NCBI GenBank assembly: GCA_938092125.1
Contig: CALKMQ010000143.1
Span: 1-29,080, forward strand
Source: an uncultured bacterium
Lineage (GTDB): Bacteria; Fidelibacterota; Marinisomatia; Marinisomatales; UBA1611
Direction: 5' to 3'
Length of the DNA: 29,080 nucleotides
In this document: positions 1 to 8,750 of the stretch, one piece after another
Layout: every line of letters starts with the position of its first letter
Numbering within the stretch: the first letter of the stretch is position 1
The notes under the pieces: generated by a model
What the model was told of the DNA's origin: nothing
Databases searched by the model: none
Seen by the model: only the letters and a program-made list of their open reading frames with translations
Made by a program: the position numbers and the translations under genes

Positions 1-348
1 TTTCATCGCTTTTAAGCCAAGCGGCGTGGCAGCGTTGCCTAGTCCTAGCATATTAGCTGCCATATTTAAAACGATTGATCCCATTGCGGGGTGATCGACA
101 GGAACATCTGGAAATAGTCTGATTGTTATTGGTTTAATAATCTTCGCAATGATTTTGATGAGTCCAGATTCTTCAGCTATTTTCATAATGCCTAACCATA
201 GAGCCATGATTCCGATTAATCCAATAGCAATTTCTACTGCGGTCTTTGACATAGAAATAGCAGCCTCTGTTACTAAATCTATTCTACCAGTTATTGTACC
301 CACAACAACGGAAATAAAAATAAGACCGAACCAGATATAATTAAGCAT
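1..348 (-). CDS. spmA: SpmA-like inner-membrane protein (3' end off window)
   Basis: Reading the minus strand from the ATG at 348 gives 116 uninterrupted residues that run off the left edge. The first 20 or so residues are a hydrophobic membrane segment. Further on are the stretches LWLGIMKIAEESGL, LFPDVPVDHPAMG and ANMLGLGNAATPLGLKAMK, which match the Gate/nucleoside-recognition fold of the spore maturation protein SpmA almost word for word. In Bacillus, SpmA acts with SpmB and a DD-carboxypeptidase on spore cortex; in non-sporulating bacteria its role is not settled. The start lies 5 bases after the ldcA stop, so it is the fourth gene of the same operon. In many FCB genomes SpmA and SpmB are fused; the window ends too early to tell whether that is so here. 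Family assignment is firm; function is not. Confidence 0.88.
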   Translation of the reverse strand, partial: MLNYIWFGLIFISVVVGTITGRIDLVTEAAISMSKTAVEIAIGLIGIMALWLGIMKIAEESGLIKIIAKIIKPITIRLFPDVPVDHPAMGSIVLNMAANMLGLGNAATPLGLKAMK

Positions 349-353
349 AAAAA

Positions 354-1286
354 CTATACCTCAACTGCGTTATCAATTATAGTAACCATTGCTTCTTCAT
401 TTTTAGTATCTATTTCAGTAGTCACTGATATCGGAAGAGTCGATTGAAATTTACCATGGCCACAAGGGAAGTTAGATATAATTGGAATATTCAAATCGCC
501 ACAAATATCTAAAATTATTTGGTCTGTATTTCTCCCAAATTTTATATCTTGATCTTTCATATCTTTTAGTTCGCCAAAAATTAAGCCTTTAATATTATCA
601 AACATTTTGGCATTACGCATTTGTACCAGCATTCTTTCAAAAGAATATAAATATTCATCAATATCCTCAAGAAATAATATAGATCCATTTGTATTTAATT
701 CTTCAGCTGAACCTAATCTGTTCGTTAGTAGGCACATATTCCCCCCCCACAAAGGTCCTATTGCTTTTCCTTCTTTTAATATTTTTGGCTCAAGATCATT
801 CGGACTAAATAGTTTAATAAATTTTTCACCAAATAATACCCGCTGCATCAAACCATAATTATATTCAATCCATGACTCTTTATAGGTTGTTAACATTGGG
901 CCGTGAAATGTTACTAAATCAGTTTTTTGAGTAATTGAGGTTAAAAATGCTGTTATATCGCTGTATCCCACAAAAATTTTAGGATTCTCTGCTATGATTC
1001 CATAATCAAGGAGAGGGAGAACTCTATTTGCACCATACCCACCTCTAGCGCATATGATAGCATCTATCTTAGAGTCCTCAAACATATAATGAATATCGTC
1101 TGCTCTTTCTTGCGGTGTGCCCGCAAAAGGTCCCCATTTCAACTTATTACTTTTTCCAAATACGATTTTATAGCCAAGGTCTGAAAAATATTTTGATGTC
1201 GAAAGTAAAATTTCTTCATCGAGCCAAAAGGAGGGACTAATAATTCCTATCGTTGAATTTTTATGTAGAGCTTTAGGCTTAATCAT
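354..1286 (-). CDS. ldcA: LD-carboxypeptidase, peptidase family S66
   Basis: This 310-residue cytosolic-type protein (no signal peptide) matches the LD-carboxypeptidase family in full length. These enzymes remove the terminal D-Ala from tetrapeptides during murein recycling. The expected Ser-Glu-His triad is visible: Ser109 in the nucleophile elbow GYSDIT, Glu207 in FLEDIDEYLY and His277 in PCGHGKFQSTLPI, with spacing like that of characterised LdcA. The CARGGYG motif near residue 80 and PLWGGNMCLL near 180 are also family hallmarks. Its start overlaps the dacB stop by 8 bases, and spmA follows after 5 bases, so expression should be coupled. MccF-type immunity proteins share the fold, but the peptidoglycan neighbours favour LdcA. 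The WGG codons contain a run of eight G (coding strand), unusual in this AT-rich gene. Confidence 0.93.
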   Translation of the reverse strand: MIKPKALHKNSTIGIISPSFWLDEEILLSTSKYFSDLGYKIVFGKSNKLKWGPFAGTPQERADDIHYMFEDSKIDAIICARGGYGANRVLPLLDYGIIAENPKIFVGYSDITAFLTSITQKTDLVTFHGPMLTTYKESWIEYNYGLMQRVLFGEKFIKLFSPNDLEPKILKEGKAIGPLWGGNMCLLTNRLGSAEELNTNGSILFLEDIDEYLYSFERMLVQMRNAKMFDNIKGLIFGELKDMKDQDIKFGRNTDQIILDICGDLNIPIISNFPCGHGKFQSTLPISVTTEIDTKNEEAMVTIIDNAVEV

Positions 1287-2691
1287 ATATAACTGCCTTT
1301 ACAATTTGGTTTTGTAGTCGCGTGTACTTAGAGGACGATCCTATGTAGCCATTCATTAAAATAGCAAAGGCTACATCTCCATACTTTTCGGAGGTGATAT
1401 ATCCAGCTAAGTTTCGAGCACCTGATAGTCCTCCCGTTTTCGCTCGAACTAATCCGGCTTCAGATGTCAGCCTTTTTTCTAAAGTACTTTTTGGCCAGCC
1501 TCCTCCAGGTAAAGTATAAATGAAATCATTCTTATAGTCACTTTTATACATCCATTTTAGTAACTCTATCAATTGAGCTGAACTAGTTAGGTTGTAACGA
1601 GAAACTCCTGAACCATCAGCTAATCTAATATTAGAGGTGTCTATTAACACTTCTTTTGCTAAAAAAGATTTAACACTGTCTAAGCCTGTCGTCCATGTAC
1701 CTGGTAATGTATCTAAAGCGCCTATTGATTTAATAAAAAGTTCTGCTGTTAGATTATCGCTCTCGTTCATAAGATTTTTTGCTGATACAAGTAATGAATT
1801 TGACTGATGTTCAATTAAATTAAAATAGTCATTAGAATTTTTAGAAATTGTTGATAGGTGCTTAACCGTAGATCCGTTCTTTTCTAGAAGCTCTTTGAAA
1901 ATTGTCCCAACAAAAATAGTAGGGTTATTAATATTTCTATAGAATGTGTCAATGCTGGCTGTATCCATGATTTCACCATGTATAGTAAAATCATTCTTTG
2001 AATTCACCCAATCTCGATCAATTCTGATTTTTTTAAAATTGAGAGTGTCGTTAACGGTCAAAGATTTATTTGAAACATCTATATAAGATGTTTCAGGGAA
2101 ATAATTTATTGACGCATTTTGGCCTAATGGTCCAGGCTCTATATAAAAATTAATGCAGTTGTCATTTATGGATAATGCGCTAATTGGAGCTGCGTACCAC
2201 CATGGTCCTTCATCCCACATCCAACCTTCTCCATAGTTTAAACTATCTAAAAAAGAATCATCAACGAAAAGGGTATCGATGCTTTTATATTTTTTTGAGA
2301 CTTCAATTGAAAGCGAATCTAGTTGCTCTATTTTTAGATCTGGATCAGCGCCACCTCGCAAAATTAGATTATTTTTTCTTGCCAAAACTTGTGTTTTGAA
2401 ACGGTGATTCTTTCCTAAATAATGAAATGAGGCTGCACATGTGTACAATTTATTCGTACTAGCCGGCATCAAAAGTTTTTGACTATTATAGTCATAGAGT
2501 GTTTTATCATCGCCAAGTGAAACGATTTGGATACTCATATTTAGATCAACTCCTGAATCCACAATCAGTTTATTTATTTTTTTTATCAAGGCCGTAGAAC
2601 CCTCCATCCTATAAAGTGATTTTGGAGGGGTGCAAGAAATGTAGATATTTAATAAAAAAATTAAACTTAAAGTATGAATTGGTTTAATCAT
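1279..2691 (-). CDS. dacB: D-Ala-D-Ala carboxypeptidase/endopeptidase, family S13 (PBP4/DacB type)
   Basis: This is a 470-residue penicillin-binding protein of family S13, which trims D-Ala from, and can cut cross-links in, peptidoglycan in the periplasm. All three active-site motifs are present: SxxK as Ser78-Thr-Asn-Lys81 in MPASTNK, SxN as Ser311-Asp-Asn313 in SDNLTAE, and KTG at 418-420 in RAKTGGLSG. The family signature ADGSGVSRYN lies near 358-367, and the long insertion between the first two motifs is typical of S13. Residues 1-19 are hydrophobic and followed by Cys20, so it may be a lipoprotein, although the lipobox (YISC) is imperfect. The gene overlaps the amidotransferase gene upstream by 4 bases (ATGA) and ldcA downstream by 8 bases, an arrangement that suggests translational coupling. 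Confidence 0.93.
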   Translation of the reverse strand: MIKPIHTLSLIFLLNIYISCTPPKSLYRMEGSTALIKKINKLIVDSGVDLNMSIQIVSLGDDKTLYDYNSQKLLMPASTNKLYTCAASFHYLGKNHRFKTQVLARKNNLILRGGADPDLKIEQLDSLSIEVSKKYKSIDTLFVDDSFLDSLNYGEGWMWDEGPWWYAAPISALSINDNCINFYIEPGPLGQNASINYFPETSYIDVSNKSLTVNDTLNFKKIRIDRDWVNSKNDFTIHGEIMDTASIDTFYRNINNPTIFVGTIFKELLEKNGSTVKHLSTISKNSNDYFNLIEHQSNSLLVSAKNLMNESDNLTAELFIKSIGALDTLPGTWTTGLDSVKSFLAKEVLIDTSNIRLADGSGVSRYNLTSSAQLIELLKWMYKSDYKNDFIYTLPGGGWPKSTLEKRLTSEAGLVRAKTGGLSGARNLAGYITSEKYGDVAFAILMNGYIGSSSKYTRLQNQIVKAVIYD

Positions 2692-3347
2692 CTTAATGAA
2701 AATAGGAAGCTATCTAAAAGCCTATGGCCAAAATCAAAGGACTCTTGTATACCTTTTGGCCCCATTTTATGCTCTTTTACAAATGAATTAGTGGCTTCTA
2801 AGTGTGGCTGAAATCCCCATATAGGTTTGTTATTACTAGCTATTGCTTCAATGGAGACCATATCGCTTGATGCTAAGACTGAAAAATCAGGAGGTAAAAT
2901 TGTAATGCCATCTTGATGAGAATATAGTAAGTGGCCAGATTTAGGTTTCCCCCAGGTCACACTCTCTTTTAAGTGCACAATTCTATTGCCTTGCTTTATT
3001 TCGCCATCCCACAAAGGTTCAACTTTTCCTCCAAAAACCTTACCTATTAATTGATGTCCGTAGCACAGGCCTAAAATAGGAATGTCATTTTTGGATGCAT
3101 CCAAAAGAATTTCAATAATTTTATCTTGCCATCTATTTTCATCATTTACAGATGTTGCGCTACCAAGAATGATAATACCATTTGTTGAGCTAGTATCATA
3201 TTCTTTTAATAAACTATCCGTATTGTAAAGTGCTGGTAGATGGTATGTAACAGGTAAGGGAGCTACTTTAGATATACGATTAAAGGATTCAATACAAGGA
3301 GTGATAGCAGCGGGGTCAATCACCATAAGACTTCGATTATTTTTCAT
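2688..3347 (-). CDS. Class I glutamine amidotransferase domain protein
   Basis: This 219-residue soluble protein is a stand-alone class I glutamine amidotransferase (GATase1). The nucleophile Cys95 sits in ILGLCYGHQLIG, the canonical elbow, and the other triad members are His182 and Glu184 in GFQPHLEA. Such proteins release ammonia from glutamine for a partner synthetase or act as gamma-glutamyl hydrolases. No synthetase domain is fused or adjacent, so the acceptor is unknown; it is too short to be full GuaA. It is the first gene of the operon with dacB, ldcA and spmA, overlapping dacB by 4 bases. No clear Shine-Dalgarno sequence precedes the ATG at 3347. The link to peptidoglycan is positional only. 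Confidence 0.85.
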   Translation of the reverse strand: MKNNRSLMVIDPAAITPCIESFNRISKVAPLPVTYHLPALYNTDSLLKEYDTSSTNGIIILGSATSVNDENRWQDKIIEILLDASKNDIPILGLCYGHQLIGKVFGGKVEPLWDGEIKQGNRIVHLKESVTWGKPKSGHLLYSHQDGITILPPDFSVLASSDMVSIEAIASNNKPIWGFQPHLEATNSFVKEHKMGPKGIQESFDFGHRLLDSFLFSLR

Positions 3348-3537
3348 GATAGTTAATTAATTGTAATCCCTAAGAGTTCAAAAGTAATGTATTTTTAATA
3401 TTTGTATGAACTTTTATTTATTTTAAAAATTATCCTATTTAAGATATGATGTGCTATTTAGAAGTATTAATAAAATTATTACGCTACTCTTTTTTAGACA
3501 AATTTTAAAATTCAAATTTTTATATAAGGGGTTTATT
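3348..3537. promoter_or_regulatory. Divergent intergenic region, likely promoters for two operons
   Basis: This 190-base AT-rich stretch separates the minus-strand amidotransferase/dacB operon from the plus-strand FG-GAP lipoprotein operon, so it should carry promoters in both directions. I could not pick out convincing -35/-10 hexamers or a clear Bacteroidota-type TAnnTTTG element. The only firm element is the ribosome binding site at its right end. Confidence 0.45.
3526..3531 (+). promoter_or_regulatory. Shine-Dalgarno AAGGGG deciding a TTG start at 3538
   Basis: AAGGGG lies 6 bases before a TTG codon at 3538. Starting there gives a compact lipoprotein signal with an early Arg and a lipobox, whereas the in-frame GTG at 3451 has no ribosome binding site and would add 29 residues before the signal. 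Confidence 0.6.
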
Positions 3538-6500
3538 TTGTTTGAAAGAGGTTTGTCTATATCATTAATGATAATCATATTTTTGGTAGGTTGTGATTCC
3601 TTTCGAAATAATACTGACATAAAGGTAGCTGTTTCATTGAGGGATAAAGCTAGAGTGAATGCACTAATTGCAGAAAAGCAAATTTTATCTGCTAAGCCAT
3701 TTAATCGGAAGGTCAAAAAGAAAAATAAATCAAATACGTATATACATATTGATCCCAATAGAGCAGGGATTAATTTTGTAAATAAATGGCGTCCAGAGCC
3801 CCAATATGAAAATCAACTTGAGAATTCTTTTATATCTGCTGGTGTAGCAATAGGGGACTATAATAACGATGGCTTGCAAGATGTTTTTCTATCTAGGCAG
3901 CAAGATGGAGGAAGGCTATTTAAAAATTTAGGTGGAATGAAATTTGAGGATGTCACAGAAATAACAGGTATCCTTGATGATAAAATGTGGAGTACGGGCG
4001 TTTCCTTTATTGATATCAATAATGATGGCTGGTTAGACCTATATGTTTGTGGTTTTGATAGCCACAATAAATTATATATAAATACAAAAGGAAAATTTGT
4101 AGAGAAAGCGAAAGATTATGGTCTTGACTATAAGGGAGCAAGTGTTATGATGGCATTTGCAGACTATGATAGCGATGGAGATCTGGACGCATACCTTCTT
4201 ACTAATAGATTAACTATGAGTAATGACTCTGTTATGACAAAAATAACAGGAAGTAAAAATGGGAAACTTCAAGTAGAGGAAGAATATAAAGAACTTGGAT
4301 ATTTTTTAGAGAGACCGGGTACTTATCCAGCTTTAATTAATGCTGGTCAATATGATTATCTTTATAAAAACGAAAATGGATATTTTGAAGATATAACAGC
4401 GGAGTCTGGGATAGGAAAAAATCCGTACTATGGTTTATCAGCAACATGGTGGGATTATAATAATGATGGTAGACCAGATCTATATGTAGCAAATGATTTT
4501 ATGGGGCCGGACCATTTGTTTAAAAATATGGGACTAAATGAAAATGGCATTGTACAATTTTTAGATGTAACAGCACAGGCTGTTCCTTACACACCTTGGT
4601 TTTCAATGGGTTCTGATTACAGTGATATTAATAACGATGGTAAAATGGATTTCATGGCATCGGATATGGCTGGTAGCAATCATTACAGGGATAAAGTTTC
4701 TATGGGAGCAATGACGGGGCCTAATAGCGAAGCTTGGTTTCTTAATTTTCCAAACCCTCCACAATATATGCGGAATATGGTTTATTTAAATACGGGTACG
4801 AATAGGTTCATGGAAGTGGGGTACCTTTCTGGCTTATCGGCAACGGATTGGACTTGGACAGTAAAATTTGGTGATCTAGATAATGATGGTTATGAGGATG
4901 TTTATTTTACGAATGGCATGTCACGTGATTTTGGAAATGGTGATGCAAAAGATCGTTTTCGTAGTCAAAAAAGTAAGTCAGTGAATAATTTTGATTTTTG
5001 GAATGACCAAGAACCATACAAGCTTAAAAATATGGTGTTCAAAAATTTAGGAGATTTAAAATTTGACGATGTTAGTTCAAACTGGGGTTTAGATTATCTT
5101 GGTGTCAGTACTGGCTCTGCTCTTGGAGACCTTGATGGAGATGGGGATTTAGATATAATAATGAATGGTTTCGATGAAGCAGTTCGTTTGTATGATAATA
5201 ATTTAAATAACAAAAACTCTATAAGATTAGAGTTAATAGGAAAAGAAACAAATAGTCGAGCTCTAGGAGCTAGAGTTGAAATGCATTATAATGAAAGTTC
5301 AAAGACAATGACTAGATATGTCTCGAGCTCAAGAGGTTTTATGTCATCGAGTGAATCTGTAATTCACTTCGGTCTTGGAACTTATGAAAAAGCGGACAAA
5401 ATCACGATATATTGGCCTTCTGGAATAGTTCAAATTTTAGAGGATATACCAGTGGGCCACTTTTATAAAATAGCAGAAAAAAGTAATTCAAAAAAAATAA
5501 AACCAAAACATCAAACTATATTTAAAAAGAGCAATAGCTCGCTATCTAAGGTTAAGCATCGTGAAAAGATTTTTAACGATTTCAAAAGAGAAAAACTATT
5601 ACCAAATAAGTTATCACAACTTGGCTCTGGCGTTTCATGGGGAGATGTTGATGGCGATGGCGATGATGATGCGTACCTTGGCGGCGCATCTGGTTCTAGC
5701 GGTAAAATTTATATAAATAATGGTTCAGGTGCTTTTGATAACTTGCCGCAAAAAACGTTCATGGAAGATGCTCGTTATGAAGATATGGGCTCTATTTTTA
5801 TTGACCCTGACAATGATGGTGATCTTGATTTGTATGTAGTAAGTGGAGGTGTTGAGTGCCAGCAAGGAGATAAAATTTTACAAGATCGTATATATTTAAA
5901 TGATGGTAGTGGTAATTATTCTCGTGGATTTTCTGGTTTGTTACCAAAAATGTATGATAGCGGTGGAATTGTTTCTGCTGCTGACATTGATAAAGATGGC
6001 AGACTTGAGTTATTCATTGGTGGAAGGGTTGTTCCAGGTAGCTACCCCCAAAGCCCTAGGTCTTATATGTTAAAAAACATAGGGCCTAAGTATGTAGATG
6101 TCACAGATGCTATTGCGCCAGGTTTAAAGCAAAAAGGCATGGTGACAAGTGCTATTTTTTCTGATGTTGATGGTGATAATTGGACTGATTTACTTATCTC
6201 ATATGAATGGGGACCGATACGATTTTTCCGTAACTACACAGGCAAGCTTGTAGAAGAAACAGAAAAAGTTGGACTTGGACAAAAACTTGGTTGGTTTAAT
6301 AGTATAAGTGGAGGTGATATTGATAATGACGGTGATACAGACTTTATCGTTGGGAACACCGGGTTTAATTCAAAATACAAAGCAACGAACGAGAATCCTG
6401 AATTATTATTTTATGGAGATTTTTATGGTAGTGGACAAAAAAATATAATAGAGGCAAAATTTGAACAAAACGTTTGTTTGCCTCGAAGAGGGCTTAGTTG

Positions 6501-7281
6501 CTCAAGTAATGCAATGCCAATGATTAAAGAACAATTTTCCACGTATCATGACTTCGCAATTTCATCTGTTGAAGATATTTATTCAGAAGCGTTATTAAGG
6601 TCCGCTGAGAAATTCGTTGCGAATGAATTGGCTTCAGGTGTTTTGATAAATTCAAGAGATTCAAATGGTGATATTACATTTGAGTTTCGCCCACTGCCAA
6701 GGACCGTGCAAGCCAGTCCAATATTTGGATCTAGTTTGTGCGACGTAAATGGCGATGGCTATTTGGATTTATATGTCGTACAAAATTTTTCAGGTCCACA
6801 AAGAGAAACTGGCTACATGAAAGGCGGTGTAAGTCAGTTATTGTTAGGTGATGGAACGGGTGCGTTTAAGCTTATATCTCCAGATGAAAGTGGGTTAGTC
6901 GTTCCTGGTGATGCAACGACTTTAACGACACATGATTTTAATCGCGATGGAAGTGTCGATTTTTTTGTTGGAGTAAACAATAGCAACTATGAACTATTTA
7001 TGAACCAAAGCAGGTCAGATTCTTATGCTCTTAGGTTGCCTGATTTTCCGAAGGGGCGCAAATTTGCTGGTTCAAAAATTTGGGTCTATTATAAAAATGA
7101 TTCTGTTCAACTTCATGAGCTGAATATTGGTTCTGGTTATCTTTCGCAATCAGCTCCCATCGTGTTTTTAGGAAATAAAAAAAATATAGAAAAAGTCGTA
7201 GTCCAGTGGGCAGATGGTTCTTTAAATAAAATTGATATAAATAAAAATATAAATATAAATAATGTTATTTCTATTAATTAA
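3538..7281 (+). CDS. Giant FG-GAP/ASPIC-UnbV surface lipoprotein
   Basis: From the TTG at 3538 the protein has 1247 residues. It opens with a lipoprotein signal (FERGLSISLMIIIFLVGC, Cys19). Seven calcium-loop motifs of the DxNxDGxxD type follow at residues 107, 159, 209, 306, 363, 446 and 531, then an ASPIC/UnbV domain (about 561-645, containing GFMSSSESVIHFGLG and IYWPSGIVQ). The pattern then repeats: seven more motifs at 703, 756, 816, 876, 927, 1069 and 1133, and a second ASPIC-like segment (about 1167-1235, with GSGYLSQSAPIVFLG and VVQWADGS). FG-GAP repeats form beta-propellers that bind calcium and ligands. ASPIC-UnbV proteins are common beside TonB receptors in FCB bacteria and have no firmly known role. 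It heads the operon ending in a TonB receptor, so a surface ligand-binding partner is plausible. The start may instead be GTG 3451. Confidence 0.88.
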   Translation: MFERGLSISLMIIIFLVGCDSFRNNTDIKVAVSLRDKARVNALIAEKQILSAKPFNRKVKKKNKSNTYIHIDPNRAGINFVNKWRPEPQYENQLENSFISAGVAIGDYNNDGLQDVFLSRQQDGGRLFKNLGGMKFEDVTEITGILDDKMWSTGVSFIDINNDGWLDLYVCGFDSHNKLYINTKGKFVEKAKDYGLDYKGASVMMAFADYDSDGDLDAYLLTNRLTMSNDSVMTKITGSKNGKLQVEEEYKELGYFLERPGTYPALINAGQYDYLYKNENGYFEDITAESGIGKNPYYGLSATWWDYNNDGRPDLYVANDFMGPDHLFKNMGLNENGIVQFLDVTAQAVPYTPWFSMGSDYSDINNDGKMDFMASDMAGSNHYRDKVSMGAMTGPNSEAWFLNFPNPPQYMRNMVYLNTGTNRFMEVGYLSGLSATDWTWTVKFGDLDNDGYEDVYFTNGMSRDFGNGDAKDRFRSQKSKSVNNFDFWNDQEPYKLKNMVFKNLGDLKFDDVSSNWGLDYLGVSTGSALGDLDGDGDLDIIMNGFDEAVRLYDNNLNNKNSIRLELIGKETNSRALGARVEMHYNESSKTMTRYVSSSRGFMSSSESVIHFGLGTYEKADKITIYWPSGIVQILEDIPVGHFYKIAEKSNSKKIKPKHQTIFKKSNSSLSKVKHREKIFNDFKREKLLPNKLSQLGSGVSWGDVDGDGDDDAYLGGASGSSGKIYINNGSGAFDNLPQKTFMEDARYEDMGSIFIDPDNDGDLDLYVVSGGVECQQGDKILQDRIYLNDGSGNYSRGFSGLLPKMYDSGGIVSAADIDKDGRLELFIGGRVVPGSYPQSPRSYMLKNIGPKYVDVTDAIAPGLKQKGMVTSAIFSDVDGDNWTDLLISYEWGPIRFFRNYTGKLVEETEKVGLGQKLGWFNSISGGDIDNDGDTDFIVGNTGFNSKYKATNENPELLFYGDFYGSGQKNIIEAKFEQNVCLPRRGLSCSSNAMPMIKEQFSTYHDFAISSVEDIYSEALLRSAEKFVANELASGVLINSRDSNGDITFEFRPLPRTVQASPIFGSSLCDVNGDGYLDLYVVQNFSGPQRETGYMKGGVSQLLLGDGTGAFKLISPDESGLVVPGDATTLTTHDFNRDGSVDFFVGVNNSNYELFMNQSRSDSYALRLPDFPKGRKFAGSKIWVYYKNDSVQLHELNIGSGYLSQSAPIVFLGNKKNIEKVVVQWADGSLNKIDINKNININNVISIN

Positions 7282-7335
7282 TATTACGATCTTGAAAAAT
7301 TTATAAACTTAAACATTCGAAAAGAGTTGAAATAT

Positions 7336-8736
7336 ATGATTACCCAGATTCTAGCTATTTTATTTTTTGTGTTATTCTCCGCCTGTTCAACCTCAAAAGA
7401 TTCGCATATTATTTTTTCAGGGAAAATAAAAAACTCCGTTGACGAAGTTATTACTGTCTCAAATTATAATAGCACAATGCGGGAAGATTTTCCGATTGAT
7501 TCAGCAGGCAATTTTAAAGCGAATGTCAAAGTTAATAAAGATGGTTACTATTTTTTTAAAATAGGAAGGCCGTATTCGACTGTTAGGTTTAAAAAAGGCA
7601 AAAATGTCCATGTTGATATAGATGCAGATAATTTTTTTAAAAGTCGCCAATACTCTGGTGAAGTAAGTGTCGAAAATAATTTTAGTGTTGAGAAATCTGC
7701 ACTTAGATCCGAATTTGTTGGTGATCCAAAAGATTATTTTGTCGTTCCACTACCAGAGTTTCTGTCTAAAATAAAAGTTACAAGGGATGCTGTCTTTGAA
7801 CTAATTGAAAAGTCGTCTTTGAGCCAGGAGGATAAGAGGTTAGAGAAAAGAATTGCTGAATACGATTATTTACAAACCTACAACAATTATCAAAAGTTTT
7901 ACAGTTACCATAAAAAAACAGATGCTGAGTTACCTGATGACTATTACCAGCCGATCATTGATATTGACATTGATGATGATGAGATGTTTAGGCATAGTGG
8001 AGCTTATCGAAATTTAATTATTGCAAATTATAGGCATGCCTCTAAAAAGGCTATGTCCGAGGATTCTGCTTTAACGATTATTGAATTTGTAAAAAACAGA
8101 ATATCTAATGTAAAAAGCCTAGACACTCGAGAGCAGTTTGCTAGTATGTTAATGCGAAAAATGAGGCAAGGGAATAATACTATTGATGATGATTATCGTC
8201 AAATAATGCCACTATTTACTTCAGATAGGATGAAACGTAAACTGGAGGCAAAATATAAATCAGCTCTTGAAACAGTTTCTGGCAAAGAGTCGGTTGATTT
8301 TAATTATGAAAACTTTTCAGGTGGTCTGACATCCTTAAAAGATCTATCTGGGAAATTAATTTACATTGATGTTTGGGCTACATGGTGTGGGCCTTGCCTT
8401 AAAGAAATGCCTTCCTTGAAAAAACTAGTTAAAGAGTATAAAGGTAAAAATATTGAATTTGTAAGCATATCAATCGATCACAAAAAGGATTATGAAAAGT
8501 GGAGAAAAATGGTGCCGGAAAAAAATGTTGGAGGAATTCAGCTTTATGATGCTGAGGGATTATCTTCTTCATTTATGAAAGCATTTAATGTCGGACTTAT
8601 TCCGCGTTTCATGATGCTCGATTATGAAGGGAAAATTATTACGGCACACGCTCCTAGGCCATCTTCAGATGAGGTTAGGGACTTTATTGATAAGCATTTA
8701 AACGGTTCGGGTATTATGAAATTTTCATTAAAATAA
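7336..8736 (+). CDS. TlpA/ResA-like thioredoxin-fold lipoprotein
   Basis: From ATG 7336 this is a 466-residue lipoprotein: a hydrophobic signal followed by LFSAC with Cys at about residue 17. The middle (about 25-110) is a beta-rich segment resembling the DUF4369 domain that often precedes TlpA domains; a charged helical region follows. The C-terminal third is a thioredoxin/AhpC-TSA domain with the redox motif ATWCGPCLKEMP (Cys351 and Cys354) and the cis-proline in LIPRF (Pro423). Such proteins reduce or isomerise disulfides of exported proteins. It follows the FG-GAP lipoprotein by 54 bases and precedes a T9SS-type protein by 14, so it is within the operon. An in-frame TTG at 7327 would add MKY-like residues with a useful Lys; I prefer ATG because AAAGAG lies 9 bases before it. 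Confidence 0.87.
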   Translation: MITQILAILFFVLFSACSTSKDSHIIFSGKIKNSVDEVITVSNYNSTMREDFPIDSAGNFKANVKVNKDGYYFFKIGRPYSTVRFKKGKNVHVDIDADNFFKSRQYSGEVSVENNFSVEKSALRSEFVGDPKDYFVVPLPEFLSKIKVTRDAVFELIEKSSLSQEDKRLEKRIAEYDYLQTYNNYQKFYSYHKKTDAELPDDYYQPIIDIDIDDDEMFRHSGAYRNLIIANYRHASKKAMSEDSALTIIEFVKNRISNVKSLDTREQFASMLMRKMRQGNNTIDDDYRQIMPLFTSDRMKRKLEAKYKSALETVSGKESVDFNYENFSGGLTSLKDLSGKLIYIDVWATWCGPCLKEMPSLKKLVKEYKGKNIEFVSISIDHKKDYEKWRKMVPEKNVGGIQLYDAEGLSSSFMKAFNVGLIPRFMMLDYEGKIITAHAPRPSSDEVRDFIDKHLNGSGIMKFSLK

Positions 8737-8742
8737 AAGAGG
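8737..8742 (+). promoter_or_regulatory. Ribosome binding site AAGAGG
   Basis: AAGAGG stands 8 bases before the ATG at 8751, directly after the stop codon of the thioredoxin gene. It fixes the start of the small secreted protein and indicates independent ribosome loading within the operon. Confidence 0.6.
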
Positions 8743-8750
8743 TACTTAAA

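Noticed and set aside
149..340. Plus-strand 63-residue open frame
   Set aside because: It is antisense to the SpmA-like reading frame, which has clear family motifs; the plus frame has none.
3435..3758. Minus-strand 107-residue open frame over the start of the FG-GAP lipoprotein
   Set aside because: Low-complexity hydrophobic translation of AT-rich DNA, opposite a well-supported gene and with no ribosome binding site.
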